A stretch of 64,000 bases of DNA, taken from Epiperipatus broadwayi (Eukaryota > Onychophora > Udeonychophora > Euonychophora > Peripatidae). The stretch covers positions 9,600,719-9,664,718 of the forward strand of contig JAQFVV010000036.1 in the NCBI GenBank assembly GCA_028023455.1, in the 5' to 3' direction. Position numbers and translations under genes: made by a program. The notes below the pieces were generated by a model. That model saw only the letters and a program-made list of their open reading frames with translations. It ran no database searches and was not told where the DNA came from. Shown here piece by piece: positions 62,930 through 64,000 of the stretch (positions within the stretch are counted from its first letter, which is position 1; every line of letters starts with the position of its first letter).

Positions 62930-64000
62930 AAAATATTCCAAAATTTGCCATCTTATCAGCTGTAATTAAATCCATCCGAATGTCCAAAGGAATTCAACAA
63001 AATTTTAATTAATTTCTATTGTTAATTTCCCTGTCGAAATTCGGATTAAAACTTTGATTTAATAAAAAAAACTTTTGCTAATTAAAAAAAAACGACCTTA
63101 AGTAGTCATCTGCTGTCTTACTTGATAAGCTCCTAGAACATTAATTAATTAAATCTATTGTTTCTTACCAGCACTCATTTATTTTAAACAGAACATATGT
63201 GGCATGATTTTAAAATCTAAAAGAAAATCATTTTACTTTTAATTTTCAATGTTTGAATCTATTTATGAGACGAATATAATTTTATTTTAAATCAAAAACA
63301 AATATTACGAATGCAAGATATTTTGTAAATAGATTCAAAAAAATAATTTTAAATAACAATTTATTATTTTAACATAAGTTTTAAAATAAATATATCACAG
63401 TGTGTGCACACTTACGACCTATATAACTTACTTTTTAAATAAATCCCTTTTATGTATACATACACATAATTATATTTTATTTATACTGGGTATATTATAT
63501 ACAAATATATATAACATGAGCGTTGTACTCGTGGTTTTAAAATTGGGCAGGATTTTCAGCATACAAGTGCATTGCAGACACACTACGATACACTGGGGTT
63601 TAAACTAAGATATGAGCACAGGAAAGAGGTGAGAAAAGATGAAACGAAGATCTGCAAAGCAGAGCTTACTGTTTCACATTCCCTCAGTGTTGGAACAAAA
63701 AAAAAATGTAAAAAAAAAAGATTTTACAACAGGTGGCCACCAATGAAGCCTCAATAAAAAATTTACAAGATAACCCATATATAACATATAATACATAAAT
63801 ACAATGATGGAACAAAGCTGAATTATATACCCAGATCATATTAAATAAGGTAATCTACTATCTAGTGAATATTTTCTCTATTCTCTCTTTTTTTTACAAT
63901 TAATTATTTTTCATTTTTAAATTATGATAGTCTAACCTTGATTTGAAATCTGATCTCCCTTTTTCATTTATCCTGTGAACATATCCATTTCTTCTTCTCC
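62930..64000. other. AT-rich DNA, nothing recognised
   Basis: No supported gene. Two overlapping short open frames (63402-63757) have no recognisable domain. Confidence 0.5.

Noticed and set aside
1-64000. CRISPR arrays, bacterial operons, rRNA
   Set aside because: The window is eukaryotic transposon-rich DNA; regular repeats seen are tandem duplications or microsatellites without spacer-repeat structure.

Overview
This is a eukaryotic, almost certainly invertebrate-animal, window of very AT-rich DNA (about three quarters A+T by eye). I recognise no host protein-coding gene. Nearly everything identifiable is transposable-element sequence: two copies of an RTE/BovB-type LINE, fragments of at least two Penelope-like element (PLE) families, a zinc-knuckle LINE-ORF1/gag relic, a complete but non-autonomous LTR retrotransposon with giant LTRs, and many (TA)n microsatellites. 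The AT content, giant-LTR Ty3-like element and PLEs would fit a planarian- or cnidarian-like genome, but the window does not fix the taxon.

Layout. 1-2.65 kb: AT-rich, no gene. 2.65-4.4 kb: two abutting PLE relics on the + strand. 4.49-5.22 kb: tandem ~412-bp repeats carrying hammerhead-ribozyme-like motifs on the minus strand. 6.78-7.50 kb: dispersed repeat with an inverted partner at 23.7-24.5 kb. 9.22-12.50 kb: decayed LINE copy A (+) with a 10-bp target-site duplication. 12.5-21.9 kb: mostly unannotated, with a tRNA-derived SINE relic, small duplications and an LTR-like promoter. 21.89-23.58 kb: the second and larger array of the ~415-bp repeat, arranged as an inverted (tail-to-tail) cluster with further hammerhead cores. 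24.9-26.6 kb: a perfect 253-bp tandem duplication and a long-hairpin element. 27.64-32.48 kb: two ~2.2-kb LTR-like units (TG...CA ends) in inverted orientation, each flanked by (TA)n. 32.8-34.95 kb: PLE relic with a deleted GIY-YIG core. 37.44-45.92 kb: a segment with TGTACCCT/AGGGTACA ends between two (TA)n tracts, plausibly a giant solo LTR into which LINE copy B (-) is nested. 45.95-58.07 kb: the LTR retrotransposon on the minus strand, with two 4.58-4.59-kb near-identical LTRs around a 2.95-kb interior that keeps a coiled-coil Gag-like ORF and an integrase C-terminal remnant but no protease, RT or integrase core. 58.2-62.9 kb: a PLE GIY-YIG fragment, an ORF1-like pseudogene and another TGTAACG/CGTTACA-bounded segment.

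Functional picture. Mobility here depends on machinery largely outside the window: LINE copy B is the most intact enzyme-encoding element, but two frameshifts in A-runs break its endonuclease region. The LTR element and the ~415-bp ribozyme-bearing repeats both look non-autonomous. A recurring theme is insertion at, or maintenance next to, (TA)n tracts. The points most worth pursuing are the hammerhead-bearing repeat clusters and the giant-LTR element.
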